The translations under genes and the position numbers were made by a program. The notes under the pieces were generated by a model that had not been told where the DNA came from, searched no databases, and saw nothing but the letters and a program-made list of their open reading frames with translations. Below are positions 29,778 through 40,267 of a stretch of DNA of 64,000 nucleotides, in pieces; positions within the stretch are counted from its first letter, which is position 1; each line of letters begins with the position of its first letter. This stretch comes from Nannochloropsis salina CCMP1776 (Eukaryota > Sar > Eustigmatophyceae > Eustigmatales > Monodopsidaceae), in the NCBI GenBank assembly GCA_004565275.1, contig SDOX01000019.1, positions 120,340 to 184,339 on the forward strand, given 5' to 3'.

Positions 29778-31008
29778 GGTGTCACCAAACCTGTCCAAAC
29801 ACTGAATAGAGAAATGATCAAATACGTGAGTGCCCTACTCTTTCTCTCACTGAAGTCGAAGTCAGACCGGATGGCCCCGAAGCTGTGGGAGTATTCCCAC
29901 AAAAATGCCAGTCAAAGTCACAATCTTTAGAAAATGCAACAGCCACGCGAGGGAAGATCGGACGTAGAAGAAGACCTATGAGACGGGTGAGCCACCAGTG
30001 ATGTCTACTCGACACAGACCTCAAGCGAGAAGAGGCATTAACATACCTGTCATTTTTCTTCCTTTCTTTTCCGCTTTTGGAGTGCGAAATGAACACACTG
30101 TATCATGCCAAGAAAGTGTCCCAACTTAGATTTACTAGTTATATTTCGTTGCCCCTTCCGAAGGCCCATAAACAGGTAGCTACCGAATTTGAAGAGGATG
30201 GAACGACGCGGTCGCAATTAGGCGATAGCGCTTGTACATGATTTGCGCCAAAACTTCACAAATTGAAATCTGTCTTGTATGACGGCAATCGGTTAATGAA
30301 GTGCATGGGTTTCGGGGATCTTTCGAGAAGAGCCTACAATGCCACCTCGCGTCCCACTTTGTTGTAAGTAGCCCACAATACGTGAAGTATCACGCCTCGC
30401 GTCCTTCGAGAAGACGGGCGCGAGGCCACACTGGAGGTGAAGAGAGCAAAACTTTTCCCGCCATTTTTCCTCGTACGAACTCGCAACGGTCGGCCCAGAA
30501 ACGGCGGGAGACGCAGCTACTTCCCTTTTCCTTAGCCCGTGCCCCGGGCAAGGGCGGTAAGCAACCTGCTTTTCCGTGGCATCGTTTTATTGCCTTTACA
30601 CAGCTTTGTGCTTGCAGGAAGGCATGCATTTTCCTTACAGTTTAATGCCTTCAATAGGATGGATGGTCTGTATTTTTGCGCTTCGTGCCCTTAACGTTCA
30701 AGCGTACACTCCCGCTTCTTACTGCCCTGCAAATCCTTCTGACACTCTGATGCTTTTCCTCGCTTGACGAATGCAATAAGTCGATTTAACGTGCAAGAAG
30801 CTTGTATATCGCCGACAAGTACTCATGCAACCACTGTAGCCTCTCTCTGAGAGGATTGGAAATGATTGTTTGCATCGCTCTTCGCGCTTGTGTTGGTTGT
30901 CCATCAAATTCCTCGTCTACCGCAGACTGACTCATTCTGCGCCTGCACACGCCCACAAACCACATAGGACCTGCTTCACCGCCAGCTTTCGGAATTTCAA
31001 CAGTGAAT
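29778..31008. other. Divergent intergenic region with E2F-like sites
   Basis: Shared upstream region of the lysozyme-like gene and the RNR small subunit. No supported gene. E2F-like motifs lie about 0.5 kb before the RNR start. Confidence 0.5.
30453..30462 (+). promoter_or_regulatory. E2F-like site upstream of ribonucleotide reductase small subunit
   Basis: TTTTCCCGCC matches the E2F consensus (TTTSSCGC). It lies 547 bp before the RNR2 ATG. A second, reverse-type GGCGGGAG follows at 30503-30510. RNR genes are classic E2F targets; binding here is untested. Confidence 0.4.
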
Positions 31009-33292
31009 ATGCCTCTTACGGAGCATTCTAACACTGCGAACAGTCCTGAAGACTTGGCTGCATCGGTTGAGAAAAAGCTGTCTCTTGGCAGCACTGCCGC
31101 CCAACCGGAGGAGGATGTCGAATTGCAACCCTCTGACATGAAGCTTCGGGAGTTGGCCGGTGATATGGACAATGAGCTCCTCCTGAAGGACAATCCAGGG
31201 CGTTATGTTATTTTCCCCATCCAACATCAAGACGTAAGTGAGAGTGGTGTACGCCACTCGCGGACAACCAGTTCCCTGTCTCCTATGCTCCCCTCCGTCG
31301 ATCTTGATGAGTCCCGCAGAAGGTTGTAAAGCATACCATGCATGTTCTTTAGTTGGTTGGGACGATGTACCGGGAATCTTGCCGCCCTTGGTAGGGTTTG
31401 GAGAGTATCACCCCTCTCTGTATTCTGAACTCAAGACTCGTAGCTCCCCGTGTTGGTGCTTGCATGAATGTAGATTCTGCATTTCATTGCACCGGTATCT
31501 TCCGGGTAGACAGGATCACACGGAGAGATCATTCTCCCTCATTCTTTGTCTCTCTCTTGCGCTTTCGTCTCATGTTCTCCTCGCTTTGCGCCTCATCCCG
31601 CGACAGATCTGGGATATGTACAAACAAGCCGAGGCCTCCTTCTGGACGGCCGAAGAGCTCGACCTCGCCCACGATAAGACGGACTGGGAAAAGTTAACGG
31701 ACAACGAACGTCACTTTGTCTCACACGTCCTCGCCTTCTTCGCCGCCTCGGACGGCATTGTGAACGAGAATTTGGCCTTGAATTTCTCAAACGAGATCCA
31801 GTTACCGGTGCGTGAGCCATGGCTGTCCCGCTTTTCTTTGCTGGCTGTCTGATTGTCTTTCCCTTAGTACGGTGCATCATTCCAAACGTGCGCTTTCTCC
31901 AACCGCGCCATGCTGATAGAGCGTCATCCTCATTCTGTTCCTCTCTGCCTCCACCAACCGCCCACCCCAACAGGAGGCTCGATGCTTCTACGGTTTCCAA
32001 ATCGCCATCGAAAATATTCACAGTGAGGTGTATTCCCTCCTTATTGACACTTACATCAAGAACCCATCCGAGAAACACAAGCTCTTAAACGCCATTGAGA
32101 CCGTCCCTTGCGTCCGACGCAAGGCGCGTTGGGCGCTCCGGTGGTGCGACCGCAAGTACGCGTCTTTTGCCGAGCGCTTGATCGCCTTTGCAGCCGTGGA
32201 GGGCATCTTTTTCTCCGGCTCCTTCTGCTCGATTTTCTGGTTGAAGAAGCGGGGCCTGATGCCGGTAGGAAGGGATTCAGTTCGGGAGGTGTGCCGGTGT
32301 TGAGGGGGGACAGGAGCCAATGCTAGGGCGGATCTGAACCTCAAATACCACAGCCTTATCATGGTAGCATGCTGGGTTTGCTCGTGTGAAGTACGTCAGA
32401 CCCTTCGCTGATCCTCTCATCTCCCCTACGTATGCCTGTCTTGCCTCCGCAGGGCCTTGCTTTCTCCAACGAGCTCATCTCCCGGGATGAAGGCCTGCAC
32501 TGCGACTTTGCCTGCCTCCTGTATACCAAATGCAAGATCAAATGCCCGGAGGAGCGGGTCAAGGCAATCATCCAAGACGCGGTGGCCATCGAGAAGCAAT
32601 TCATCACCGACGCCTTGCCGGTGGAGCTTATTGGAATGAACAGGTGGGTGGAGTGGCCGAACACTCTGTGCGATCGAGGACTCTCCTCCTTGATTCCACC
32701 TGTGCCAGCGATCTTGCCCTTTGGTTGGTGCCGTTGTAATGGAGTCAGGCCCCCATTTCTGAAGACGGACGTCCATCCATGGAACCAACTTGTGCAGACC
32801 ACCCTTTCCTTCCGATTTCCCCTCCCTTTAATCGGTTCGCGCCCTTTTGGATGCTCGCTGCCGTCGTTCACGCACGTTTTTCCTTTCCGTGTCTCACATT
32901 CCCCCCCGTGCGCTCTATTACTCTTAGTCGACTCATGTGTGAGTATATCGAGTTCTGCGCCGACCGCCTCCTCTTAGCCTTGGGCTGCGAGAAGGCGTAC
33001 AATTCTCGCAACCCCTTCGATTGGATGGACCTGATTTCCTTGCAGGTAGGATGGGGCGTTAAACGGTCAAAAGCGGTGTCGTCATGAGTGGAAATGGGGT
33101 TTCTCGCCTTACAAAATAGGTCTGACTTGCGCCCATCCTTTCGTCCTGGTTCTGTCCTTTCTTTTTTGTTTCCACACTCTCCAATTCCAGGGAAAGACGA
33201 ATTTTTTCGAAAAGCGAGTGGGCGAATATGCCAAGAGCGGCGTAGGTGGGAACATCGAGGATCAAGTCTTCTCATTAGAGGTCGACTTCTAA
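31009..33292 (+). CDS. RRM2: Ribonucleoside-diphosphate reductase small subunit (R2), six exons
   Basis: Class Ia R2 subunit that makes the diiron-tyrosyl radical for deoxyribonucleotide synthesis. Exons are 31009-31233, 31607-31807, 31974-32264, 32453-32643, 32928-33045 and 33191-33292; all GT-AG, phases close, 375 residues. Metal ligands are D124 ([10 protein letters not shown]), E155 and H158 (IENIHSEVY), E218 ([10 protein letters not shown]), E252 and H255 ([10 protein letters not shown]). The radical tyrosine is Y162, and these spacings equal those of the mouse enzyme. The C-terminus FSLEVDF is the tail that docks into the large subunit. The N-terminal 60 residues are disordered, as usual for eukaryotic R2. 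E2F-like sites upstream fit S-phase control. Confidence 0.97.
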
Positions 33293-34006
33293 ATCAAGCC
33301 AACCCCCCAATTTCTTCCCTCCCGCGCGCCGGACGGATCACTTGCATGTCAACTTCTCATATGCGGAATGGGTGCGCTCCCTGAGAGTTCTTTGTTAGGT
33401 GTATATGGGCTCCAATGGACGTGGGAAGTGTATCAAACAAGAGGGTGATGTAGAGGGGATGAACGCGAGGACCGCGTCCTTAGTTAGGTATTAGCAAAGC
33501 ATATACCTATCATCATCCCGAAAGAAAAATAAAACACAAGGGAGAAAAATACACTTGGAGAATCATCATTTTCTTGCCTTACCAACAGTTTCAAAACGTT
33601 CGTCCTTTGCCTTCAATCACATAGCTGTTACGACGAAGCTCTTGTCGGCCCTTTTCTTCTTCTCGACCATCATTGAAAGGGCGAAGGAACGACAGCTATG
33701 CGGAACTCAAAGCAATTTTCAGCAAGAAAGCATACAAATGCCACTTCCCAGGTCGAGTATTCGCCATACAAAGGGAGGGTCACTCAATACCGGAGTAGAC
33801 GATATCAAGACCCAATCGCAGGAGGGTGTCAAACGTGGACGAAAACATCCGCAACGAAGGGATTTTAGATACGTAAAGTAGACAGAAGAATGTGCGTACG
33901 AACAAAGCAGTGCCTGGTACTCATGGGACGCATGTCATTCATCAAGGCTGTTTACATGTTTCTTTCGCCCTACTTTCTGCCATATAGAAGCACTGTCGAC
34001 TTTAAA
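33293..34006. other. Convergent intergenic stretch
   Basis: 3' flanks of RNR2 and HYPK. A plus-strand frame at 33555-33881 has no supporting evidence. Nothing else seen. Confidence 0.5.
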
Positions 34007-34616
34007 TCAGGGTAGAAGTCGTTGTAACGCTTTTACCACATCTCCTCCGCTTTCTTTGAGCGCCTGTTCTGCCGCTTCACTGGTTACTTCCAACTCGTCT
34101 ACGATAAACTTGACGTCCTTGGGATTCACCTTGACCGCAGCCCACTCGCTACTTGAAGAATACAGAAAAAAGGGAGTTCAGAAAAGAGAAAAGATGAACG
34201 ACTAGAAAATCTCTTCAGAAAAGATGATATCTGGCTCCCCCGTTTTATAGGAAATGACTTAAGATACAGGACGTGGAGAGTACCATTATCAAGTCTTGGC
34301 TGGTGAATAAACAACTGGCGACTCCATGAGAGGTAAATTGTGTGGATCGCTGTCTCATTTAAAAGGTCAAATAGTACGCCGACTTGTAATATGCTGTTCT
34401 GAGCGTTTCCATGATTTGTTTCCACTCGTTACCAAATTTTGCAAAAAATGAAGTCACGCCGTACCTCGCTAGTTTAGCGGCTGCTGCCCGTGCACCGCTC
34501 TTGTCACTCTCCAGAGAAGACATGGCTTTTGCCATACGGTCCGCATCCAGCACGCTCTCTTCAACATAGTCTGTGACTTTTTCAAGATTTTCTTTTTGTT
34601 GCGCCTTGGTCGCCAT
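34007..34616 (-). CDS. HYPK: HYPK-like NAC/UBA protein, two exons
   Basis: Small ribosome-associated chaperone and regulator of the NatA N-terminal acetyltransferase. Exon 1 (34616-34465) encodes MATKAQQKENLEKVTDYVEE and a helical, Ala/Lys-rich stretch ending AAAKLA. Exon 2 (34151-34007) joins within a serine codon (donor GTACGG, acceptor TTCTTCAAG) and encodes the UBA-like domain VNPKDVKFIVDELEVTSEAA, then ALKESGGDVVKALQRLL to TGA. Total 98 residues, close to the family's usual size. Reading straight through the donor gives a longer frame that loses the conserved domain, so I reject it. Confidence 0.9.
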
Positions 34617-35142
34617 CGTCTTTCCTGTGATGTATGAACCCGCGTGTAAAGAAAATAAAAATTAAGACCGTAGACCCCTCTAAAATACGATGATGTATCA
34701 AGATTATTGATGGCAAATAGTTTACCGTGTTATCACTCTCTAGTGTGTAGTATTTGAATGAATAGAAATGTGCGCAAAAGTTGTGTTCCACCGGGGCTGG
34801 ACCCTGCGAATGTGGGGAGGAGGTTGCTGTACCTCACCAGCCCCTTCTAGAGAATTTTTCTTCCCAAACGCAATCCGAATGTGTAGCACAAGAAATGAAA
34901 TATTAAATCTTTTTGTCAACATAAAGATGAATGGAGTCAGTCCCCACTTTATGGCCTAGGACGGCACTCGATGTCTCCCGTGCGCCTGGGTCGTGCCAGG
35001 GCTACCGGCAGCTTCTTGCCTCCAAGTTCTAGCACGTCGTCCTATATAATTAATCCTTCGAAAGAAAATTAAAGCAGCAAAACAACTTATTTAAGATCCT
35101 GTACGTGTTTTAGTATCAGATTTAACTTCCTTTTACAGGCCC
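34617..35142. other. Intergenic stretch, HYPK promoter side
   Basis: AT-rich upstream region of HYPK and 3' flank of the TMEM70-like gene. A GC-rich island at about 34960-35045 contains short inverted segments but matches no RNA gene I know. Confidence 0.45.
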
Positions 35143-36218
35143 TTAATTTGGTTGTTCACTGCGTTCGAGCTCACTTTTTTTAAGAGGACGTCCAAGCAAA
35201 CTGTGTAAAAGGTGTTTGTCAGGGAATGTTTCCCCGTGTACGAAATATAAGCGGTCTCGTGCACTGAAACTGACAAAGGGACGGGTGGAATTGGGGAGAG
35301 GTTTCACATCAGACAAGTTGAAAGAGGTGGTGATGCGACGAGAGAGAAAGTCGATTGTGTCTGCCGAAAAATGCATGTCGGGAGTTGTATTTCTCCTCAC
35401 AGCTCTGTCACTCTTATCACCGCTGTCAAAAATCTCCGAAACATTGTCGGCGGTAACAAATGGAGCGACGCGCAGAGCAAAAATGTAAGGTTTGGTGAAG
35501 GCATGAAGGAGAATTGTGGGCCCGCACGTAGCCAGAAGGACAATGCCAGTTAGCGCGACGTTAGCAGCCTAGGGGGCGTGACAGTGAGGATAGTTTTGGA
35601 AGAGGAGAGCATGGAAACGTAGAGTATGAGGAGAAATCCAGCCCATACAAACTTTACACTCGTGCATGCCCTTTTTCTGACAAAAGGTGTCACTAAAGTC
35701 ATATTCAATTTTAAAATCCGCGCGAGTAAGGATAAGGTTCCGCCCACTCATGTGTTGGAGTCACCCCGCGCAAAATAGATTCCCATTTTCTGATAAGTAC
35801 CTACCATAGGTACGGATTCCGATCCCAAGGTGAGAAAAAAAGGCGTTGAAAAAAGACCAATGATACAGGTGGTCAGTGAGACGCGTTTGAGCGTGCGAAT
35901 GACGCCTGCATGCGCACCAGTGTAAATCAACACTTCCTTTTCGTCGCCTGCCGTGGAAGAGAAGAGGCGAGGAGATTGGTTGCCTCGTCCAGGAAGGCTT
36001 CGAAGGCGGCAGGCGGAAGATGTTGGTAGTGATGCATACTGTAGATGGCAGGAAAGGCGGGCTGTGCAAGATTCTTGTAGGCCCAATTTTTTTACGTGAA
36101 GCAGATAAGTCGCATTCCTTAATGTTACCTGCATTCTTTTAGATCGAATATTGAGATCCAAAACTATAGAAGACATGCGCCGCTTCGGGAGCAGTGAGAA
36201 CTTTGCGGTGCTGAGCAT
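35143..36218 (-). CDS. TMEM70: TMEM70-like mitochondrial inner-membrane assembly factor, two exons
   Basis: Matches the TMEM70 family, which assists assembly of ATP synthase and complex I in the mitochondrial inner membrane. Exon 1 (36218-35805) carries an N-terminal presequence rich in Arg/Ser/Leu, then the family block VLIYTGAHAGVIRTLKRVSL and a first hydrophobic segment ending SESVPM. Exon 2 (35568-35143) starts after CCCCCTAG in phase 0 with AANVALTGIVLLATCGPTI, the second membrane helix, then HAFTKPYIFALRV and a matrix domain (PFVSFSARDRLYFV). The protein is 279 residues by this model. The first 75 residues may contain an unrecognised intron, since a GTAACA follows RSKRMQ. The hairpin of two helices after a GAHAG-like loop is diagnostic. 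Confidence 0.84.
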
Positions 36219-37185
36219 GATTCCTGTCTTACTGTATCAGGGTTCGAGAAAGCGCATGAAATGAGACGAAGTGCAAGATCAATGCCGTCACCAGTTTATT
36301 ACGCTCTGCACGCGGATATTCCATGCTAAAAGGGATTCAATCAAAATATAGCAGTCTAAGTACAGTGTATGCTTGATGATGAGGGTAAGAATGACAGGAA
36401 TATCATGGATAATCGCCGGGCTGAGACTCGAAACCACCAAAAAGGTGACTCGACAATTGAATGATAAAAAATACTCGGCTTGAAATGTATAGTGTATGCC
36501 TCCGGAAGGAGGGTAGTCGTGTAAGTGGGCAGCTCCATGAATAGGTTGGGTCGAATTTCGCGCAAAAAAGCGAGAAGCTCAAAATCCGAATTTAATTTTG
36601 AATTATTGGAGCCCAATAGTAAACGAGCCGAAGATTTCTTAATCCCTCGTGCTGGTCAATGTCAAAACAGCCGCCCGGAAAGCCACTGCTGTGGGTGGGT
36701 GTATGGGTAAAGGATTGTGAAACATTGAACGGCTGCTTGAGTAGAAGCGAGTACCATCTTAATGCTAGAAGGTACTGGCAAAAATTCGAATGGCAAGGTG
36801 TCATACACCTCGCGCCTGAGCCTGCAGTGTCTGGTTGGGGGAGGGAGGCCCCCAAATTAACGCTATCGAACTGGATTCGACTACGAAGTGGGGGATAGTG
36901 GACAGATTGTGGTACGTATGACGGTCCTCGACTATGAAAGAGCCGCTCTGCTTTTTAAATCATGTGATGTGCACATTTTGGTGTAGAGTCACATGTTGCT
37001 AGTCGAAAAAGTGCTCTCTTTTCCTAAGCTTTGCACCTATGGTCTCCATCTTCAAGCTAAATGGATTTATCATCCAGATCGTTTTAGGGTAATCCTAGTA
37101 TATTCACTGCGCTAATTTACCGCTTCAAATCCTTTCACACTAACAGCGACGACCACGACGCAATTTAGGTGTTTTCACGAGAAGT
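36219..37185. other. Divergent intergenic region
   Basis: Between TMEM70-like (-) and the first TPR-like gene (+). A minus-strand frame at 36616-36356 starts only at a TTG and is not supported. No regulatory element is evident. Confidence 0.45.
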
Positions 37186-38533
37186 ATGTGCAGTAGTAAT
37201 ACTTTCCACCATCATGTGCACGACGACGAGCGAGTTGACCGTGCAAGGGGCTTGCTCTGCGAAGGGGCCTCATTGCTCGTGCAGACTCAAGAGAGCGCCG
37301 ATATCATTGACTCCAGCCGACACCTTCAGCAATGTCTAGACAAATTTGACTGTGCATTACGCCTCGCTCCACATCTGCGGGCTCATGCGGTAAGGGGTTG
37401 GGATGTGTGGGCGCTTGAGGTATGAAGGTCGTGATGCTTTGGTATCTAGCAATGTGCACTAAAACCCGGCTATCTGTGCACGATGAAAGCTCGTAGAGGG
37501 TGGTTCTCCGTCCTAGTGGGTAGTCTGACGAAACTCTGATGTATTGTGCTATTAAAATACTACTTGACACTTTCTTCCTTAGAAGAAGTAAGCTGCACTC
37601 ATTAGATTTGCTCATGGCTTTCTCCTCTCCTTTCCATCCCCTTTCCTCCAGTGGGAAAGAGGTTTCGTCCTCCTATATTTGAATCGCATTAAAGAAGCAG
37701 CTGATCAGTTCGCCTATTGCACTTCCTTGGATCCGGATGACTGCGAGCCCTTTCTCTGGCGCTCATTGGTGCGTTGTCAACGGAGGGCATTCGTATAGGT
37801 GAAAGTCATCGAGACACGTACGCCATAGGAAAACCTCCAGGGTATTTCAGGGCATGAGATGCTTATGCCTGTAATATATTGCCCAATTTTTTTTCCTTAC
37901 ACATTACCTGCGAGAGGTAACTAACCCGCCCCCATAAATCTGCATGCTCTCTCTTTCATTCTTCAGTGCGTCGCCAAGCTTCAAGGATGGAACGCCGGCC
38001 TCGCAGTCCTGGATCAGTTCCACGGGTACGACAACAGACTCTGCATGATGGAGGTGCTTGCTCTGTATAAGGGAAAGACAAATTTGGAGAGCGTCTTCGA
38101 CTGTGCCTGCGGGGACCCACACTCCGCCGCACGGGCTTCGTTTGCGTGCGCGCTCTTCTTCGAGGCGCATGGGACGAGGGAAGCAGAAAAAATGTCTCTA
38201 CCCTTACTGCACGCGGTGGCCACAGTCCACTGTGGGGGCGACACCTACTTGCAGTCCCTTGCCCGCATCCACATGCGTCACGTCCAGGATAGCCTCCACT
38301 CTATCCATGCTCATGCCCAAGACGGGCGCCGTACCCCTCTCTCCTGTGGCTTCCCCTCTTCTCCTACCGCGTCGACCGTCTCCTCTCCAGCAGCGTTGGC
38401 TTCGCCCACGGCTCTCGGCACAGAGATTGCCGACGAGAAAGGGCGCAAGTACGATACTCCCTCCGTGCCGCTCTGTAGCCGTGCTGCCAAGGCAGCCGTT
38501 CTTAGAAGAGCCCTTGTAAAAAATAGTTGTTGA
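37186..38533 (+). CDS. TPR-like protein, stand-alone paralogue, three exons
   Basis: Unnamed 295-residue helical-repeat protein. Exons are 37186-37389, 37652-37768 and 37967-38533, phase 0 throughout, GTAAGG/GTGCGT donors. The helix pairs CLDKFDCALRLAPHLRAHA, WERGFVLLYLNRIKEAADQF and ASFACALFFEAHGTREAEKM resemble tetratricopeptide units (W..G..L.....Y..A...F). The middle unit contains SLDPDDCEPFLWRSL. The C-terminal about 80 residues are Ser/Pro/Ala-rich and disordered. It aligns end to end with the N-terminal part of the next gene (40268-44989), including WERGF, DPDDxEPxLWR and the position of the first intron. The two are therefore a tandem duplication; this copy lacks the enzyme domains. 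No targeting signal is clear. Confidence 0.75.
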
Positions 38534-40267
38534 GGCATGGGACTGTCTGGGCTTTTGGCTCAGCGTGTTTTGAGGTGTCTTTCGGGGGATTGTGCGGGAG
38601 GTTGTAGGGGAGACATAAAAAATAGAGGGCGGAACATGCGTCCTGGACCCAAAAAATATGACAGGGTGACAGGTAGCTCTCCATTGAGCCGTGGACAAAT
38701 TATGAAATATTGAATTCAAACTACGAGGGAAGCTCATAGACAGGGAGGAGTATGAAGAGAGGAAAATGAGGATAAATGCAGAGTCAAAAAGAGTAAGACT
38801 GCAGGTCCGTGCCTCTAGGCACTCAGCCTGACGTCGTAATGGAAAGGCATTTCCATTCGTCATGGGAAACAAATCTTCATTGGAAGATGATAGTTAGAAA
38901 TATGATATTGAAAAGAGTTACAGGCATTCTGCCTGTCTCAACATTGAACCGGTGTGGTCGATAGAAGCGCGATAATTGCTTGGTTGCAGTGACTTGGAGC
39001 ACCTCGATGCGGCGCGGTGTCGCATTTTCCACTCGGCCGTGGAGGCATTCACGTGTTTTTGAAAGGGTAGACTTTTTTGCGTGAGCACCGGCACGTGCTC
39101 CGGGGGGGTAAAACTTGATGCTTAAGCGCCGTCGTGGACCCCCCCAGATAACGATAAACCTGGTAGCCCAGGTGTACATGTGGATGTATGCCGGGGCATA
39201 TCAGGGTGTACATGCATTGAAAAACGAATAGAAGATGATTTGTCCGTCGAACAGCGAAGAAGACAAAAACTAACGAAACGCAGAGCACTTTTTGATCGAT
39301 ATAAAAGTTTTTTTCCCCAAACGCATGGGTGACGCTTTCCTACACATATTTTCATTTTCCCATTTTCTACCATGCACATCCTTTATTGCAGTCCTCTATC
39401 CGTCATCGGAATGGAAGACATGCACGATCATAGCCTGTCACGGCATAAATGACATCAAAAGGCAGGGGAGCTGTACCGCTGTCGTCTACAGCCTGTATCA
39501 GAAGTATTTCGTCTCTCCGGCTCCCATATCTGACTGTATCTTACGAGAGATGTATAGGTTTGTGCAACGTTGGATTATAAATCTCAACCATGGTGCAGCT
39601 AGCACATTGTGTACTCTATCGAAAGACTGTCCTCGTGTGCAGTGGGTCTTGGAGCTCTGCCACGCTGCCGCCACCTCTTGTAAACCCTGCTCAGAGTGTA
39701 TGAACTGGCCCAAAGTTATGTTTTCTTGTGACAAAGAGGGAATCGAAAGACGTCTACATCGTGTGGAAGTGCCACCCATTCCATGCAACAAGGTATGTCC
39801 TCAGAACGAGGCTAGGGGGGTTATATCGTACATCCGCGCGTCGACTCGCCTTTATGAATGATATACAATACTTAAAAGCCACAAATTTGCGTATAATCAA
39901 AGCATGTATGCCATTTATTCGTGCTCATGACTCGCTTCCACCAGTGTTTTGCCATGTACTCATTTTCTTGCGCGACCTCAAATAACCTCCCGGCTTCCGG
40001 CCTACCCTCCGACCTTCAACACGAAAAGACCGACGACGCACTCCGTACACTGCGTGCCTGCAACGCTCCTGACTGGTCGCACTTTAGCCGGAAATTCAGG
40101 TTCACTCTGGACACCATGTCTGTTTTTTGGTACATTTCTTTCTGTTACCCCTGTTGACGCGTGTTTACACATGAATGTAAAACTAAAATGGGTTGTAAAG
40201 GGCTCGGCAGATTATCCACCGCTTTATCCCCGCCAACCCGAAATTTCCTGAACAGGACCACGAGGAG
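38534..40267. other. Long spacer between the tandem TPR genes, possible upstream exon
   Basis: 1.7 kb without a secure gene. A plus-strand frame open at 39325-39792 (MGDAFLHIFSFSHFLPCTS...) ends at a perfect GTATGT donor. An acceptor at 40210 (CTCGGCAG) would join it in phase 0 to IIHRFIPANPKFPEQ and the next gene. That would add about 175 residues to the next gene. The frame has no family match, so I leave it unassigned. Confidence 0.4.

Noticed and set aside
34960-35045. GC-rich island with short inverted segments, considered as a tRNA or small RNA
   Set aside because: No tRNA arm pattern or T-loop motif is present, and it matches no snRNA I know. A scan of both strands for tRNA T-loop motifs found only coding-sequence matches.
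36356-36616. Minus-strand frame MGSNNSKLNSDFELL...
   Set aside because: The first codon is TTG, there is no splice support, and no match is known.
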